Shown here in pieces: positions 29,101 to 43,815 of a DNA stretch of 64,000 bases. The notes beneath the pieces were generated by a model. That model did no database searches. It was not told the origin of the DNA and worked only from the letters and a program-made list of their open reading frames with translations. Where the stretch lies: positions 8,928,001 to 8,992,000 of the forward strand of contig NC_134830.1 of the NCBI RefSeq assembly GCF_004210375.1, written 5' to 3'. Every line of letters starts with the position of its first letter. The stretch's first letter is position 1. Origin of the DNA: Tachypleus tridentatus (taxonomy: Eukaryota > Arthropoda > Merostomata > Xiphosura > Limulidae). A program made the position numbers and the translations under genes.

Positions 29101-32100
29101 AGATCTATCATGTATTAGATCAATGTTAAATCCATGTATTATGTATTAGACTGTGGAACAATGTTAAATCCAGATCTATCATGTATTAGACTGTAGAACA
29201 ATGTTAAATCCAGATCTATCATGTATTAGACTGTGGAACAATGTTAAATCCAGATCTATCATGTATTAGACTGTGGAACAATGTTAAATCCAGATCTATC
29301 ATGTAAATTAGACATGTATTAGACTGTGGAACAATGTTAAATCCAGATCTATCATGTATTAGACTGTAGAACAATGTTAAATCCAGATCTATCATGTATT
29401 AGACTGTAGAACAATGTTAAATCCAGATCTATCATGTATTAGACTGTGGAACAATGTTAAATCCAGATCTATCATGTATTAGACTGTAGAACAATGTTAA
29501 ATCCAGATCTATCATGTATTAGACTGTAGAACAATGTTAAATCCAGATCTATCATGTATTAGACTGTGGAACAATGTTAAATCCAGATCATGTATCATGT
29601 ATTAGACTGTGGAACAATGTTAAATCCAGATCTATCATGTATTAGACTGTAGAACAATGTTAAATCCAGATCTATCATGTATTAGACTGTAGAACAATGT
29701 TAAATCCAGATCTATCATGTATTAGACTGTAGAACAATGTTAAATCCAGATCTATCATGTATTAGACTGTAGAACAATGTTAAATCCAGATCTATCATGT
29801 ATTAGACTGTGGAACAATGTTAAATCCAGATCTATCATGTATTAGACTGTGGAACAATGTTAAATCCAGATCTATCATGTATTAGACTGTGGAACAATGT
29901 TAAATCCAGATCTATCATGTATTAGACTGTAAAACAATGTTAAATCCAGATCTATCATGTATTAGACTGTGGAACAATGTTAAATCCAGATCTATCATGT
30001 ATTAGACTGTGGAACAATGTTAAATCCAGATCTATCATGTATTAGACTGTAGAACAATGTTAAATCCAGATCTATCATGTATTAGACTGTGGAACAATGT
30101 TAAATCCAGATCTATCATGTATTAGACTGTGGAACAATGTTAAATCCAGATCTATCATGTATTAGACTGTGGAACAATGTTAAATCCAGATCTATCATGT
30201 ATTAGACTGTAGAACAATGTTAAATCCAGATCTATCATGTATTAGACTGTAGAACAATGTTAAATCCAGATCTATCATGTATTAGACTGTAGAACAATGT
30301 TAAATCCAGATCTATCATGTATTAGACTGTGGAACAATGTTAAATCCAGATCTATCATGTATTAGACTGTAGAACAATGTTAAATCCAGATCTATCATGT
30401 ATTAGACTGTGGAACAATGTTAAATCCAGATCTATCATGTATTAGACTGTAGAACAATGTTAAATCCAGATCTATCATGTATTAGACTGTAGAACAATGT
30501 TAAATCCAGATCTATCATGTATTAGACTGTAGAACAATGTTAAATCCAGATCTATCATGTATTAGACTGTAGAACAATGTTAAATCCAGATCTATCATGT
30601 ATTAGACTGTAGAACAATGTTAAATCCAGATCTATCATGTATTAGACTGTGGAACAATGTTAAATCCAGATCTATCATGTATTAGACTGTAGAACAATGT
30701 TAAATCCAGATCTATCATGTATTAGACTGTAGAACAATGTTAAATCCAGATCTATCATGTATTAGACTGTGGAACAATGTTAAATCCAGATCTATCATGT
30801 ATTAGACTGTAGAACAATGTTAAATCCAGATCTATCATGTATTAGACTGTGGAACAATGTTAAATCCAGATCTATCATGTATTAGACTGTGGAACAATGT
30901 TAAATCCAGATCTATCATGTATTAGACTGTGGAACAATGTTAAATCCAGATCTATCATGTATTAGACTGTAGAACAATGTTAAATCCAGATCTATCATGT
31001 ATTAGACTGTGGAACAATGTTAAATCCAGATCTATCATGTATTAGACTGTAGAACAATGTTAAATCCAGATCTATCATGTATTAGACTGTAGAACAATGT
31101 TAAATCCAGATCTATCATGTATTAGACTGTAGAACAATGTTAAATCCAGATCTATCATGTATTAGACTGTGGAACAATGTTAAATCCAGATCTATCATGT
31201 ATTAGACTGTGGAACAATGTTAAATCCAGATCTATCATGTATTAGACTGTGGAACAATGTTAAATCCAGATCTATCATGTATTAGACTGTAGAACAATGT
31301 TAAATCCAGATCTATCATGTATTAGACTGTAGAACAATGTTAAATCCAGATCTATCATGTATTAGACTGTGGAACAATGTTAAATCCAGATCTATCATGT
31401 ATTAGACTGTGGAACAATGTTAAATCCAGATCTATCATGTATTAGACTGTGGAACAATGTTAAATCCATATTTAACATGTATTAGACTGTAGAACAATGT
31501 TAAATCCAGATCTATCATGTATTAGACTGTGGAACAATGTTAAATCCAGATCTATCATGTATTAGACTGTAGAACAATGTTAAATCCAGATCTATCATGT
31601 ATTAGACTGTAGAACAATGTTAAATCCAGATCTATCATGTATTAGACTGTAGAACAATGTTAAATCCAGATCTATCATGTATTAGACTGTGGAACAATGT
31701 TAAATCCAGAATTACATGTATTAGAGAACAATGTTAAATCCAGATCTATCATGTATTAGACTGTAGAACAATGTTAAATCCAGATCTATCATGTATTAGA
31801 CTGTGGAACAATGTTAAATCCAGATCTATCATGTATTAGACTGTAGAACAATGTTAAATCCAGATCTATCATGTATTAGACTGTAGAACAATGTTAAATC
31901 CAGATCTATCATGTATTAGACTGTAGAACAATGTTAAATCCAGATCTATCATGTATTAGACTGTGGAACAATGTTAAATCCAGATCTATCATGTATTAGA
32001 CTGTGGAACAATGTTAAATCCAGATCTATCATGTATTAGACTGTGGAACAATGTTAAATCCAGATCTATCATGTATTAGACTGTGGAACAATGTTAAATC

Positions 32101-35100
32101 CAGATCTATCATGTATTAGACTGTAGAACAATGTTAAATCCAGATCTATCATGTATTAGACTGTAGAACAATGTTAAATCCAGATCTATCATGTATTAGA
32201 CTGTGGAACAATGTTAAATCCAGATCTATCATGTGTTAGACTGTAGAACAATGTTAAATCCAGATTTATCATGTATTAGACTGTGGAATAATGGTAAATC
32301 CAGATCTATCATGTATTAGACTGTGGAACAATGTTAAATCCAGATCTATCATGTATTAGACTGTGGAACAATGTTAAATCCAGATCTATCATGTATTAGA
32401 CTGTAGAACAATGTTAAATCCAGATCTATCATGTATTAGACTGTGGAACAATTAGACATGTAGACTGAACAATGTTAAATCCAGATCTATCTATCTGTGG
32501 AACAATGTTAAATCCAGATCTATCATGTATTAGACTGTGGAACAATGTTAAATCCAGATCTATCATGTATTAGACTGTGGAACAATGTTAAATCCAGATC
32601 TATCATGTATTAGACTGTAGAACAATGTTAAATCCAGATCTATCATGTATTAGACTGTAGAACAATGTTAAATCCAGATCTATCATGTATTAGACTGTGG
32701 AACAATGTTAAATCCAGATCTATCATGTATTAGACTGTAGAACAATGTTAAATCCAGATCTATCATGTATTAGACTGTGGAACAATGTTAAATCCAGATC
32801 TATCATGTATTAGACTGTAGAACAATGTTAAATCCAGATCTATCATGTATTAGACTGTAGAACAATGTTAAATCCAGATCTATCATGTATTAGACTGTGG
32901 AACAATGTTAAATCCAGATCTATCATGTATTAGACTGTAGAACAATGTTAAATCCAGATCTATCATGTATTAGACTGTAGAACAATGTTAAATCCAGATC
33001 TATCATGTATTAGACTGTAGAACAATGTTAAATCCAGATCTATCATGTATTAGACTGTGGAACAATGTTAAATCCAGATCTATCATGTATTAGACTGTGG
33101 AACAATGTTAAATCCAGATCTATCATGTATTAGACTGTGGAACAATGTTAAATCCAGATCTATCATGTATTAGACTGTGGAACAATGTTAAATCCAGATC
33201 TATCATGTATTAGACTGTAGAACAATGTTAAATCCAGATCTATCATGTATTAGACTGTGGAACAATGTTAAATCCAGATTTATCATGTATTAGACTGTGG
33301 AACAATGTTAAATCCAGATTTATCATGTATTAGACTGTGGAACAATGTTAAATCCAGATCTATCATGTATTAGACTGTGGAACAATGTTAAATCCAGATC
33401 TATCATGTATTAGACTGTGAGAACAATGTTAAATCCAGATCTATCATGTATTAGACTGTAGAACAAAATCCAGAATATCATGTATTAGACTGTAGAACAA
33501 TGTTAAATCCAGATTATCATGTATTAGACTGTAGAACAATGTTAAATCCAGATCTATCATGTATTAGACTGTAGAACAATGTTAAATCCAGATCTATCAT
33601 GTATTAGACTGTGGAACAATGTTAAATCCAGATCTATCATGTATTAGACTGTGGAACAATGTTAAATCCAGATCTATCATGTATTAGACTGTGGAACAAT
33701 GTTAAATCCAGATCTATCATGTATTAGACTGTAGAACAATGTTAAATCCAGATCTATCATGTATTAGACTGTGGAACAATGTTAAATCCAGATCTATCAT
33801 GTATTAGACTGTGGAACAATGTTAAATCCAGATCTATCATGTATTAGACTGTAGAACAAGACATGTATTAGACTGTAGAACAATGTTAAATCCAGATCTA
33901 TCATGTATTAGACTGTAGAACAATGTTAAATCCAGATCTATCATGTATTAGACTGTGGAACAATGTTAAATCCAGATCTATCATGTATTAGACTGTAGAA
34001 CAATGTTAAATCCAGATCTATCATGTATTAGACTGTGGAACAATGTTAAATCCAGATCTATCATGTATTAGACTGTAGAACAATGTTAAATCCAGATCTA
34101 TCATGTATTAGACTGTGGAACAATGTTAAATCCAGATCTATCATGTATTAGACTGTGGAACAATGTTAAATCCAGATCTATCATGTATTAGACTGTGGAA
34201 CAATGTTAAATCCAGATCTATCATGTATTAGACTGTAGAACAATGTTAAATCCAGATCTATCATGTATTAGACTGTGGAACAATGTTAAATCCAGATCTA
34301 TCATGTATTAGACTGTAGAACAATGTTAAATCCAGATCTATCATGTATTAGACTGTAGAACAATGTTAAATCCAGATCTATCATGTATTAGACTGTAGAA
34401 CAATGTTAAATCCAGATCTATCATGTATTAGACTGTAGAACAATGTTAAATCCAGATCTATCATGTATTAGACTGTGGAACAATGTTAAATCCAGATCTA
34501 TCATGTATTAGACTGTGGAACAATGTTAAATCCAGATCTATCATGTATTAGACTGTAGAACAATGTTAAATCCAGATCTATCATGTATTAGACTGTAGAA
34601 CAATGTTAAATCCAGATCTATCATGTATTAGACTGTGGAACAATGTTAAATCCAGATCTATCATGTATTAGACTGTGGAACAATGTTAAATCCAGATTTA
34701 TCATGTATTAGACTGTGGAACAATGTTAAATCCAGATTTATCATGTATTAGACTGTAAAACAATGTTAAATCCAGATCTATCATGTATTAGACTGTGGAA
34801 CAATGTTAAATCCAGATCTATCATGTATTAGACTGTAGAACAATGTTAAATCCAGATCTATCATGTATTAGACTGTTAGAACAATGTTAAATCCAGATTT
34901 ATCATGTATTAGACTGTAGAACAATGTTAAATCCAGATCTATCATGTATTAGACTGTGGAACAATGTTAAATCCAGATTCTATCATGTATTAGACTGTAG
35001 AACAATGTTAAATCCAGATCTATCATGTATTAGACTGTAGAACAATGTTAAATCCAGATCTATCATGTATTAGACTGTGGAACAATGTTAAATCCAGATC

Positions 35101-36260
35101 TATCATGTATTAGACTGTAGAACAATGTTAAATCCAGATCTATCATGTATTAGACTGTAGAACAATGTTAAATCCAGATCTATCATGTATTAGACTGTGG
35201 AACAATGTTAAATCCAGATCTATCATGTATTAGACTGTGGAACAATGTTAAATCCAGATCTATCATGTATTAGACTGTAGAACAATGTTAAATCCAGATC
35301 TATCATGTATTAGACTGTGGAACAATGTTAAATCCAGATCTATCATGTATTAGACTGTAGAACAATGTTAAATCCAGATCTATCATGTATTAGACTGTAG
35401 AACAATGTTAAATCCAGATCTATCATGTATTAGACTGTGGAACAATGTTAAATCCAGATCTATCATGTATTAGACTGTAGAACAATGTTAAATCCAGATC
35501 TATCATGTATTAGACTGTAGAACAATGTTAAATCCAGATCTATCATGTATTAGACTGTGGAACAATGTTAAATCCAGATCTATCATGTATTAGACTGTGG
35601 AACAATGTTAAATCCAGATCTATCATGTATTAGACTGTAGAACAATGTTAAATCCAGATCTATCATGTATTAGACTGTAGAACAATGTTAAATCCAGATC
35701 TATCATGTATTAGACTGTAGAACAATGTTAAATCCAGATCTATCATGTATTAGACTGTAGAACAATGTTAAATCCAGATCTATCATGTATTAGACTGTGG
35801 AACAATGTTAAATCCAGATCTATCATGTATTAGACTGTAGAACAATGTTAAATCCAGATCTATCATGTATTAGACTGTGGAACAATGTTAAATCCAGATC
35901 TATCATGTGTTAGACTGTAGAACAATGTTAAATCCAGATCTATCATGTATTAGACTGTGGAACAATGTTAAATCCAGATCTATCATGTATTAGACTGTAG
36001 AACAATGTTAAATCCAGATCTATCATGTATTAGACTGTAGAACAATGTTAAATCCAGATCTATCATGTATTAGACTGTGGAACAATGTTAAATCCAGATC
36101 TATCATGTATTAGACTGTAGAACAATGTTAAATCCAGATCTATCATGTATTAGACTGTAGAACAATGTTAAATCCAGATCTATCATGTATTAGACTGTAG
36201 AACAATGTTAAATCCAGATCTATCATGTATTAGACTGTGGAACAATGTTAAATCCAGATC
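11151..36260. repeat. Satellite core: highly homogeneous 40-bp units
   Basis: About 25 kb of nearly identical 40-bp units whose main variation is the A/G toggle at the position before GAACAATG. In 27 consecutive units between about 11.9 and 12.96 kb I counted 14 G and 13 A. A few rare unit types recur, notably one reading CATATTTAACATG at about 12652, 25966 and 31467 (also near 2803 in the left block). Short scrambled junctions interrupt the core, for example near 13540, 16205, 18475, 22395, 22760, 24345, 24790, 29120, 31715, 32455 and 33860. The homogeneity implies recent amplification or ongoing conversion/unequal exchange. Confidence 0.95.
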
Positions 36261-36639
36261 TATCATGTATTAGACCGTGGAACAATGTTAAATTCAGATC
36301 TATCTTGTATAAGACTGTAGAACAATGTTAAATCCAGATCTATCATGTGTTAGACTGTGGAACAATGTTAAAACCAGATCTATCATGTGTTAGACTGTGG
36401 AACAATGTTAAATCCAGATTTATCATGTATTAGACTGTGGAACAATGTTAAATCCAGATTTATCATGTATTAGACTGTAAAACAATGTTAAATCCAGATT
36501 TATCATGTATTAGACTGTAAAACAATGTTAAATCCAGATCTATCATGTATTAGATTGTGGAACAATGTTAAATCCAGATCTATCATGTATTAGACTTGAG
36601 AACAATGTTAAATCCAGATTTATCATGTATTAGACTGTA

Positions 36640-38585
36640 GAACAATGTTAGATACAGATTTATTATGTATTAGACTGCAGAACAATGTTAAATCCAGATT
36701 TATCATGTGTTAGACTGTAAAACAATGTTAAATCCAGATCTATCATGTGTTAGACTGTAGAACAATGTTAAATCCAGATCTATCATGTATTAGACTGTGG
36801 AACAATGTTAAATCCATATTTAACATGTATTAGACTGTAGAACAAAATCAAATCCAGATTTAACATGTATTAGACTGTAGAACAATGTTAAATCCAGATC
36901 TATCATGTATTAGACTGTATCACAATGTTAAATCGAGATGTATCCTATAGCAGACTATGGAACAATGTTAAATCCAGATCTATCATGTATTAGACTTTAG
37001 AACAATGTTAAATCCAGATCTATCATGTATTAGACTGTGGAACAATGTTAAATCCATATTTAACATGTATTAGACTGTAGAACAATGTTAAATCCAGATC
37101 TATCATGTATTAGACCGTAGAACAATGTTAAATCCAGATATATAATGTATTAGACTGTGGAACAATGTTAAATCCAGATCTATCATGTATTAGACTGTAT
37201 CACAATGTTAAATCCAGATTTAACATGTATTAGACTGTAAAACAATGTTAAATCCAGATCTATCATGTAGAAACAATGTTAAATCCAGATCTATCATGTA
37301 TTAGACTGTGGAACAATGTTAAATCCAGATCTATCATGTATTAGACTGTGGAACAATGTTAAATCCAGATCTATCATGTATTAGACTGTGGAACAATGTT
37401 AAATCCAGATCTATCATGTATTAGACTGTAAAAAAATGTTAAATCCAGATTTAACATGTATTAGACTGTACAACAATGTTAAATCCAGATCTATCATGTA
37501 TTAGACTGTAAAAAAATGTTAAATCCAGATTTAACATGTATTAGACTGTAAAACAATGTTAAATCCGTATTTAACATGTATTAGACTGTAGAACAATGTT
37601 AAATCCAGATCTATCATGTATTAGTCAGTGGAACAAAGTCAAATCCAGATCTATCATGTGTTAGACTGTAGAACAATGTTAAATTCAGATCTATGATGTA
37701 TTACACTTTAGAAAATGTTAAATCCAGATCTACCATGTATTAGACTGTAGAACAATGGTAAATCCAGATCTGTCATGTATTAGACTTTAGACCAATGTTA
37801 AATCCAGATCTATAATGTATTAGACTGCAGAACAATGTTAAATCCAGATTTATCATGTATTAGACTGTGGAACAATGTTAAATCCAGATCTATCATGTAT
37901 TAGACTGTAGAACAATGTTAAATCCAGTTCTATCATGTATTAGACTGTGGAACAATGTTAAATTCAGATCTATGATGTATTACACTTTAGAAAAATGTTA
38001 AATCCAAATCTACCATGTATTAGACTGTAGAACAATGGTAAATTGTTATCTGTCATGTATTAGACTTTAGACCAATGTTAAATCCAGATCTATAATGTAT
38101 TAGACTGCAGAACAATGTTAAATCCAGATTTATCATGTATTAGACTGTGGAACAATGTTAAATCCAGAATTAACATGTATTAGACTGTAAAACAATGTTA
38201 AATCCAGATTTAACATGTATTAGACTGTGGAACAATGTTAAATCCAGATCTATCATGTATTAGACTGTAAAAAAATGTTAAATCCGTATTTAACATGTAT
38301 TAGACTGTAGAACAATGTTAAATCCAGATCTATCATGTGTTAGACTGTGGAACAATGTTAAATCAAGATCTATGATGTGTTAGACTGTGGAACAATGTTA
38401 AATCAAGATTTATCATGTATTAGACTGTGGAACAATGTTAAATACAGATTTAACATGTATTAGACTGTAAAACAATGTTAAAACCAGATTTAACATGTAT
38501 TAGACCGTAAAACAATGTTAAATCCAGATCTATCATGTATTATAGTGTGGAACAATGTTAAATCCAGGTCTATCATGTATTAGAC
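36640..38585. repeat. Intra-array segmental duplication, copy 1
   Basis: Copy 1 of a ~1.95-kb block of about 48 satellite units that recurs about 5.2 kb downstream. The shared diagnostic variants appear in the same order: ATACAGATTTATTATG (36652 / 41874), AATCGAGATGTATCC (36931 / 42153), AAATTCAGATCTATGATG (37681 / 42872) and AATTGTTATCTGTCATG (38041 / 43233). The offset changes from 5222 to about 5191 because copy 1 contains an extra partial unit near 37270. Confidence 0.85.
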
Positions 38586-41500
38586 TGTGAGAACAATGTT
38601 AAATCCAGATCTATCATGTATTAGACTGTGGAACAATGTTAAATCCAGATCTATCATGTATTAGACTGTAAAACAATGTTAAATCCAGATTTAACATGTA
38701 TTAGACTGTGGAACAATGTTAAATCCAGATCTATCATGTATTAGACTGTGGAACAATGTTAAATCCAGATCTATCATGTATTAGACTGTAGAACAATGTT
38801 AAATCCAGATCTATCATGTATTAGACTGTAGAACAATGTTAAATCCAGATCTATCATGTATTAGACTGTAGAACAATGTTAAATCCAGATCTATCATGTA
38901 TTAGACTGTAGAACAATGTTAAATCCAGATCTATCATGTATTAGACTGTGGAACAATGTTAAATCCAGATCTATCATGTATTAGACTGTAAACAATGTTA
39001 AATCCAGATCTATCATGTATTAGACTGTAGAACAATGTTAAATCCAGATCTATCATGTATTAGACTGTAGAACAATGTTAAATCCAGATCTATCATGTAT
39101 TAGACTGCAGAACAATGTTAAATCCAGATTTATCATGTATTAGACTGTGGAACAATGTTAAATCCAGATTTAACATGTATTAGACTGTGGAACAATGTTA
39201 AATCCAGATCTATCATGTATTAGACTGTAAAAAAATGTTAAATCCGTATTTAACATGTATTAGACTGTAGAACAATGTTAAATCCATGTATTAGTCAGTG
39301 GAACAAAGTCAAATCCAGATCTATAATGTGTTAGACTGTAGAACAATGTTAAATCCAGATCTATCATGCATTAGACTGTGGAACAACGTTAAATCCAGAT
39401 CTATCATGTGTTAGACTGTGGAAGAATGTTAAATCAAGATCTATCATGTGTTAGAGTCTGGAAGAATGTTAAATCCAGATCTATAATGTATTAGACTGTA
39501 GAACAATGTTAAATCCAGTTCTATCATGTATTAGACTGTGGAACAATGTTAAATCCAGATCTATCATGTATTAGACTTTAGAACAATGTTAAATCCAGAT
39601 CTATCATGTATTAGACTATAGAACAATGTTAAATCCAGATCTATCATGTAGAACAATGTTAAATCCAGATCTACTGTATTAGACTATAGAACAATGTTAA
39701 ATCCAGATCTATCATGTATTAGACTATAGAACAATGTTAAATCCAGATCTATCATGTATTAGACCGTGGAAAATCCAGATCTATCATGTATTAGACCGTG
39801 GAACAATGTTAAATCCAGATCTATCATGTATTAGACTGTAGAACAATGTTAAATCCAGATCTATCATGTATTAGACTGTAGAACAATGTTAAATCCAGAT
39901 CTATCATGTATTAGACTGTGGAACAATGTTAAATCCAGATCTATCATGTATTAGACTGTGGAACAATGTTAAATCCAGATCTATCATGTATTAGACTGTG
40001 GAACAATGTTAAATCCAGATTTATCATGTATTAGACTGTAAAACAATGTTAAATCCAGATCTATCATGTATTAGTGTGGAACAATGTTAAATCCAGATAT
40101 CTGTGAGAACAATGTTAAATCCAGATCTATCATGTATTAGACTGTAGAACAATTTTAAATACAGATTTATTATGTATTAGACTGCAGAACATTGTTAAAT
40201 CCAGATTTATCATGTATTAGACTGTGGAACAATGTTAAATCCAGAATTAACGTGTATTAGACTGTAAAACAATGTTAAATCCAGATCTATCATGTGTTAG
40301 ACTGTAGAACAATGTTAAATCCAGATCTATCATGTATTAGACTGTGGAACAATGTTAAATCCAGATTTAACATGTATTAGACTGTAGAACAATGTTAAAT
40401 CCAGATTTAACATGTATTAGACTGTAGAACAATGTTAAATCCAGATCTATCATGTATTAGACTGTAGAACAATGTTAAATCCAGATCTATCATGTATTAG
40501 ACTGTGGAACAATGTTAAATCCAGATCTATCATGTATTAGACTGTGGAACAATGTTAAATCCAGATCTATCATGTATTAGACTGTAGAACAATGTTAAAT
40601 CCAGATCTATCATGTATTAGACTGTAGAACAATGTTAAATCCAGATCTATCATGTATTAGACTGTGGAACAATGTTAAATCCAGATCTATCATGTATTAG
40701 ACTGTAGAACAATGTTAAATCCAGATCTAACATGTATTAGACCGTAGAACAATGTTAAATCCAGATATATCATGTATTAGACTGTGGAACAATGTTAAAT
40801 CCAGATCTATCATGTATTATACTGTGGAACAATGTTAAATCCAGATATCATGTATTAGACTGTGGAACAATGTTAAATCCAGATCTATCATGTATTAGAC
40901 TGTAGAACAATGTTAAATTCGGATCTATCATGTATTAGACTGTATCACAATGTTAAATCCAGATCTATCGTATTGCAGACTGTGGAACAATGTTAAATCC
41001 AGATCTATCATGTATTAGACTGTAGTATAATGTTAAATCCAGATCTATCATTTATTAGACTTTAGAACAATGTTAAATCCAGATCTATCATGTATTAGAC
41101 TGTGGAACAATGTTAAATCCAGATCTATCATGTGTTAGACTGTAGAACAATGTTAAATCCAGATCTATCATGTATTAGACTGTGGAATAATGGTAAATGC
41201 AGATCTATCATGTATTAGGCTGCAGAGCTATGTTAAATCCAGATCTATCATGTATTAGACTGCAGAACAATGTTAAATCCAGATCTATCATGTATCAGAC
41301 TGTGGAACAATGTTAAATCCAGATCTATCATGTATTAGACTGTAGAACAATGTTAAATCCAGATCTATCATGTATTAGACTGTAGAACAATGTTAAATCC
41401 AGATCTATCATGTATTAGACTGTAGAACAATGTTAAATCCAGATCTATCATGTATTAGACCGTGGAACAATGTTAAATCCAGATCTATCATGTATTAGAC

Positions 41501-41861
41501 TGTAGAACAATGTTAAATCCAGATCTATCATGTATTAGACTGTAGAACAATGTTAAATCCAGATCTATCATGTGTTAGACTGTGGAACAATGTTAAATCA
41601 AGATCTATCATGTATTAGACTGTGGAACAATGTTAAATCCAGATCTATCATGTATTAGACTGTGGAACAATGTTAAATCCAGATTTAACATGTATTAGAC
41701 TGTAGAACAATGTTAAATCCAGATTTAACATGTATTAGACTGTAAAACAATGTTAAATCCAGATCTATCATATATTATAGTGTGGAACAATGTTTAATCC
41801 AGATATCATGTATCACAATTGAGAACAATGTTATATCCAGGTCTATCATGTATTAGACTTT

Positions 41862-43815
41862 AGAACAATTTTAAATACAGATTTATTATGTATTAGACTG
41901 CAGAACATTGTTAAATCCAGATTTATCATGTGTTAGACTGTAAAACAATGTTAAATCCAGATCTATCATGTGTTAGACTGTAGAACAATGTTAAATCCAG
42001 ATCTATCATGTATTAGACTGTGGAACAATATTAAATCCATATTTAACATGTATTAGACTGTAGAACAAAATCAAATCCATATTTAACATGTATTAGACTG
42101 TAGAACAATGTTAAATCCGGATCTATCATGTATTAGACTGTATCACAATGTTAAATCGAGATGTATCCTATAGCAGACTATGGAACAATGTTAATTCCAG
42201 ATCTATCATGTATTAGACTTTAGAACAATGTTAAATCCAGATCTATCATGTATTAGACTGTGGAACAATGTTAAATCCATATTTAACATGTATTAGACTA
42301 TAGAACAATGTTAAATCCAGATCTATCATGTATTAGACCGTAGAACAATGTTAAATCCAGATATATAATGTATTAGACTGTGGAACAATGTTAAATCCAG
42401 ATCTATCATGTATTAGACTGTATCACAATGTTAAATCCAGATTTAACATGTATTAGACCGTAAAACAATGTTAAATCCAGATCTATCATGTATTAGACTG
42501 TGGAACAATGTTAAATCCAGATCTATCATGTATTAGACTGTGGAACAATGTTAAATCCAGATCTATCATGTATTAGACTGTGGAACAATGTTAAATCCAG
42601 ATCTATCATGTATTAGACTGTAAAAAATATTAAATCCGGATTTAACATGTATTAGACTGTACAACAATGTTAAATCCAGATCTATCATGTATTAGACTGT
42701 AAAAAAATATTAAATCCAGATTTAACATGTATTAGACTGTAAAACAATGTTAAATCCGTATTTAACATGTATTAGACTGTAGAACAATGTTAAATCCAGA
42801 TCTATCGTGTATTAGTCGGTGGAACAAAGTCAAATCCAGATCTATCATGTGTTAGACTGTAGAACAATGTTAAATTCAGATCTATGATGTATTACACTTT
42901 AGAAAAATGTTAAATCCAGATCTACCATGTATTAGACTGTAGAACAATGGTAAATCCAGATCTGTCATGTATTAGACTTTAGACCAATGTTAAATTTAGA
43001 TCTATAATGTATTAGACTGCAGAACAATGTTAAATCCAGATTTATCATGTATTAGACTGTGGAACAATGTTAAATCCAGATCTATCATGTATTAGACTGT
43101 AGAACAATGTTAAATCCAGTTCTATCATGTATTAGACTGTGGAACAATGTTAAATTCAGATCTATGATGTATTACACTTTAGAAAAATGTTAAATCCAAA
43201 TCTACCATGTATTAGACTGTAGAACAATGGTAAATTGTTATCTGTCATGTATTAGACTTTTGACCAATGTTAAATCCAGATCTATAATGTATTAGACTGC
43301 AGAACAATGTTAAATCCAGATTTATCATGTATTAGACTGTGGAACAATGTTAAATCCAGAATTAACATGTATTAGACTGTAAAACAATGTTAAATCCAGA
43401 TTTAACATGTATTAGACTGTGGAACAATGTTAAGTCCAGATCTATCATGTATTAGACTGTAAAAAAATGTTAAATACGTATTTAACATGTATTAGACTGT
43501 AGAACAATGTTAAATCCAGATCTATCATGTGTTAGACTGTGGAACAATGTTAAATCAAGATCTATGATGTGTTAGACTGTGGAACAATGTTAAATCAAGA
43601 TTTATCATGTATTAGACTGTGGAACAATGTTAAATACAGATTTAACATGTATTAGACTGTAAAACAATGTTAAAACCGGATTTAACATGTATTAGACCGT
43701 AAAACAATGTTAAATCCAGATCTATCATGTATTATAGTGTGGAACAATGTTAAATCCAGATATCATGTATCACACTTGAGAACAATGTTAAATCCAGGTC
43801 TATCATGTATTAGAC
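41862..43815. repeat. Intra-array segmental duplication, copy 2
   Basis: Copy 2 of the ~1.95-kb multi-unit block described at 36640..38585, with the same rare unit variants in the same order. Private differences (for example TTAAATCCGG at 42112 where copy 1 has CCAGAT) show that the duplication is not recent. The shared block appears to end near the unit carrying ATTATAGTGTGG at about 38540 / 43731. Confidence 0.85.
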
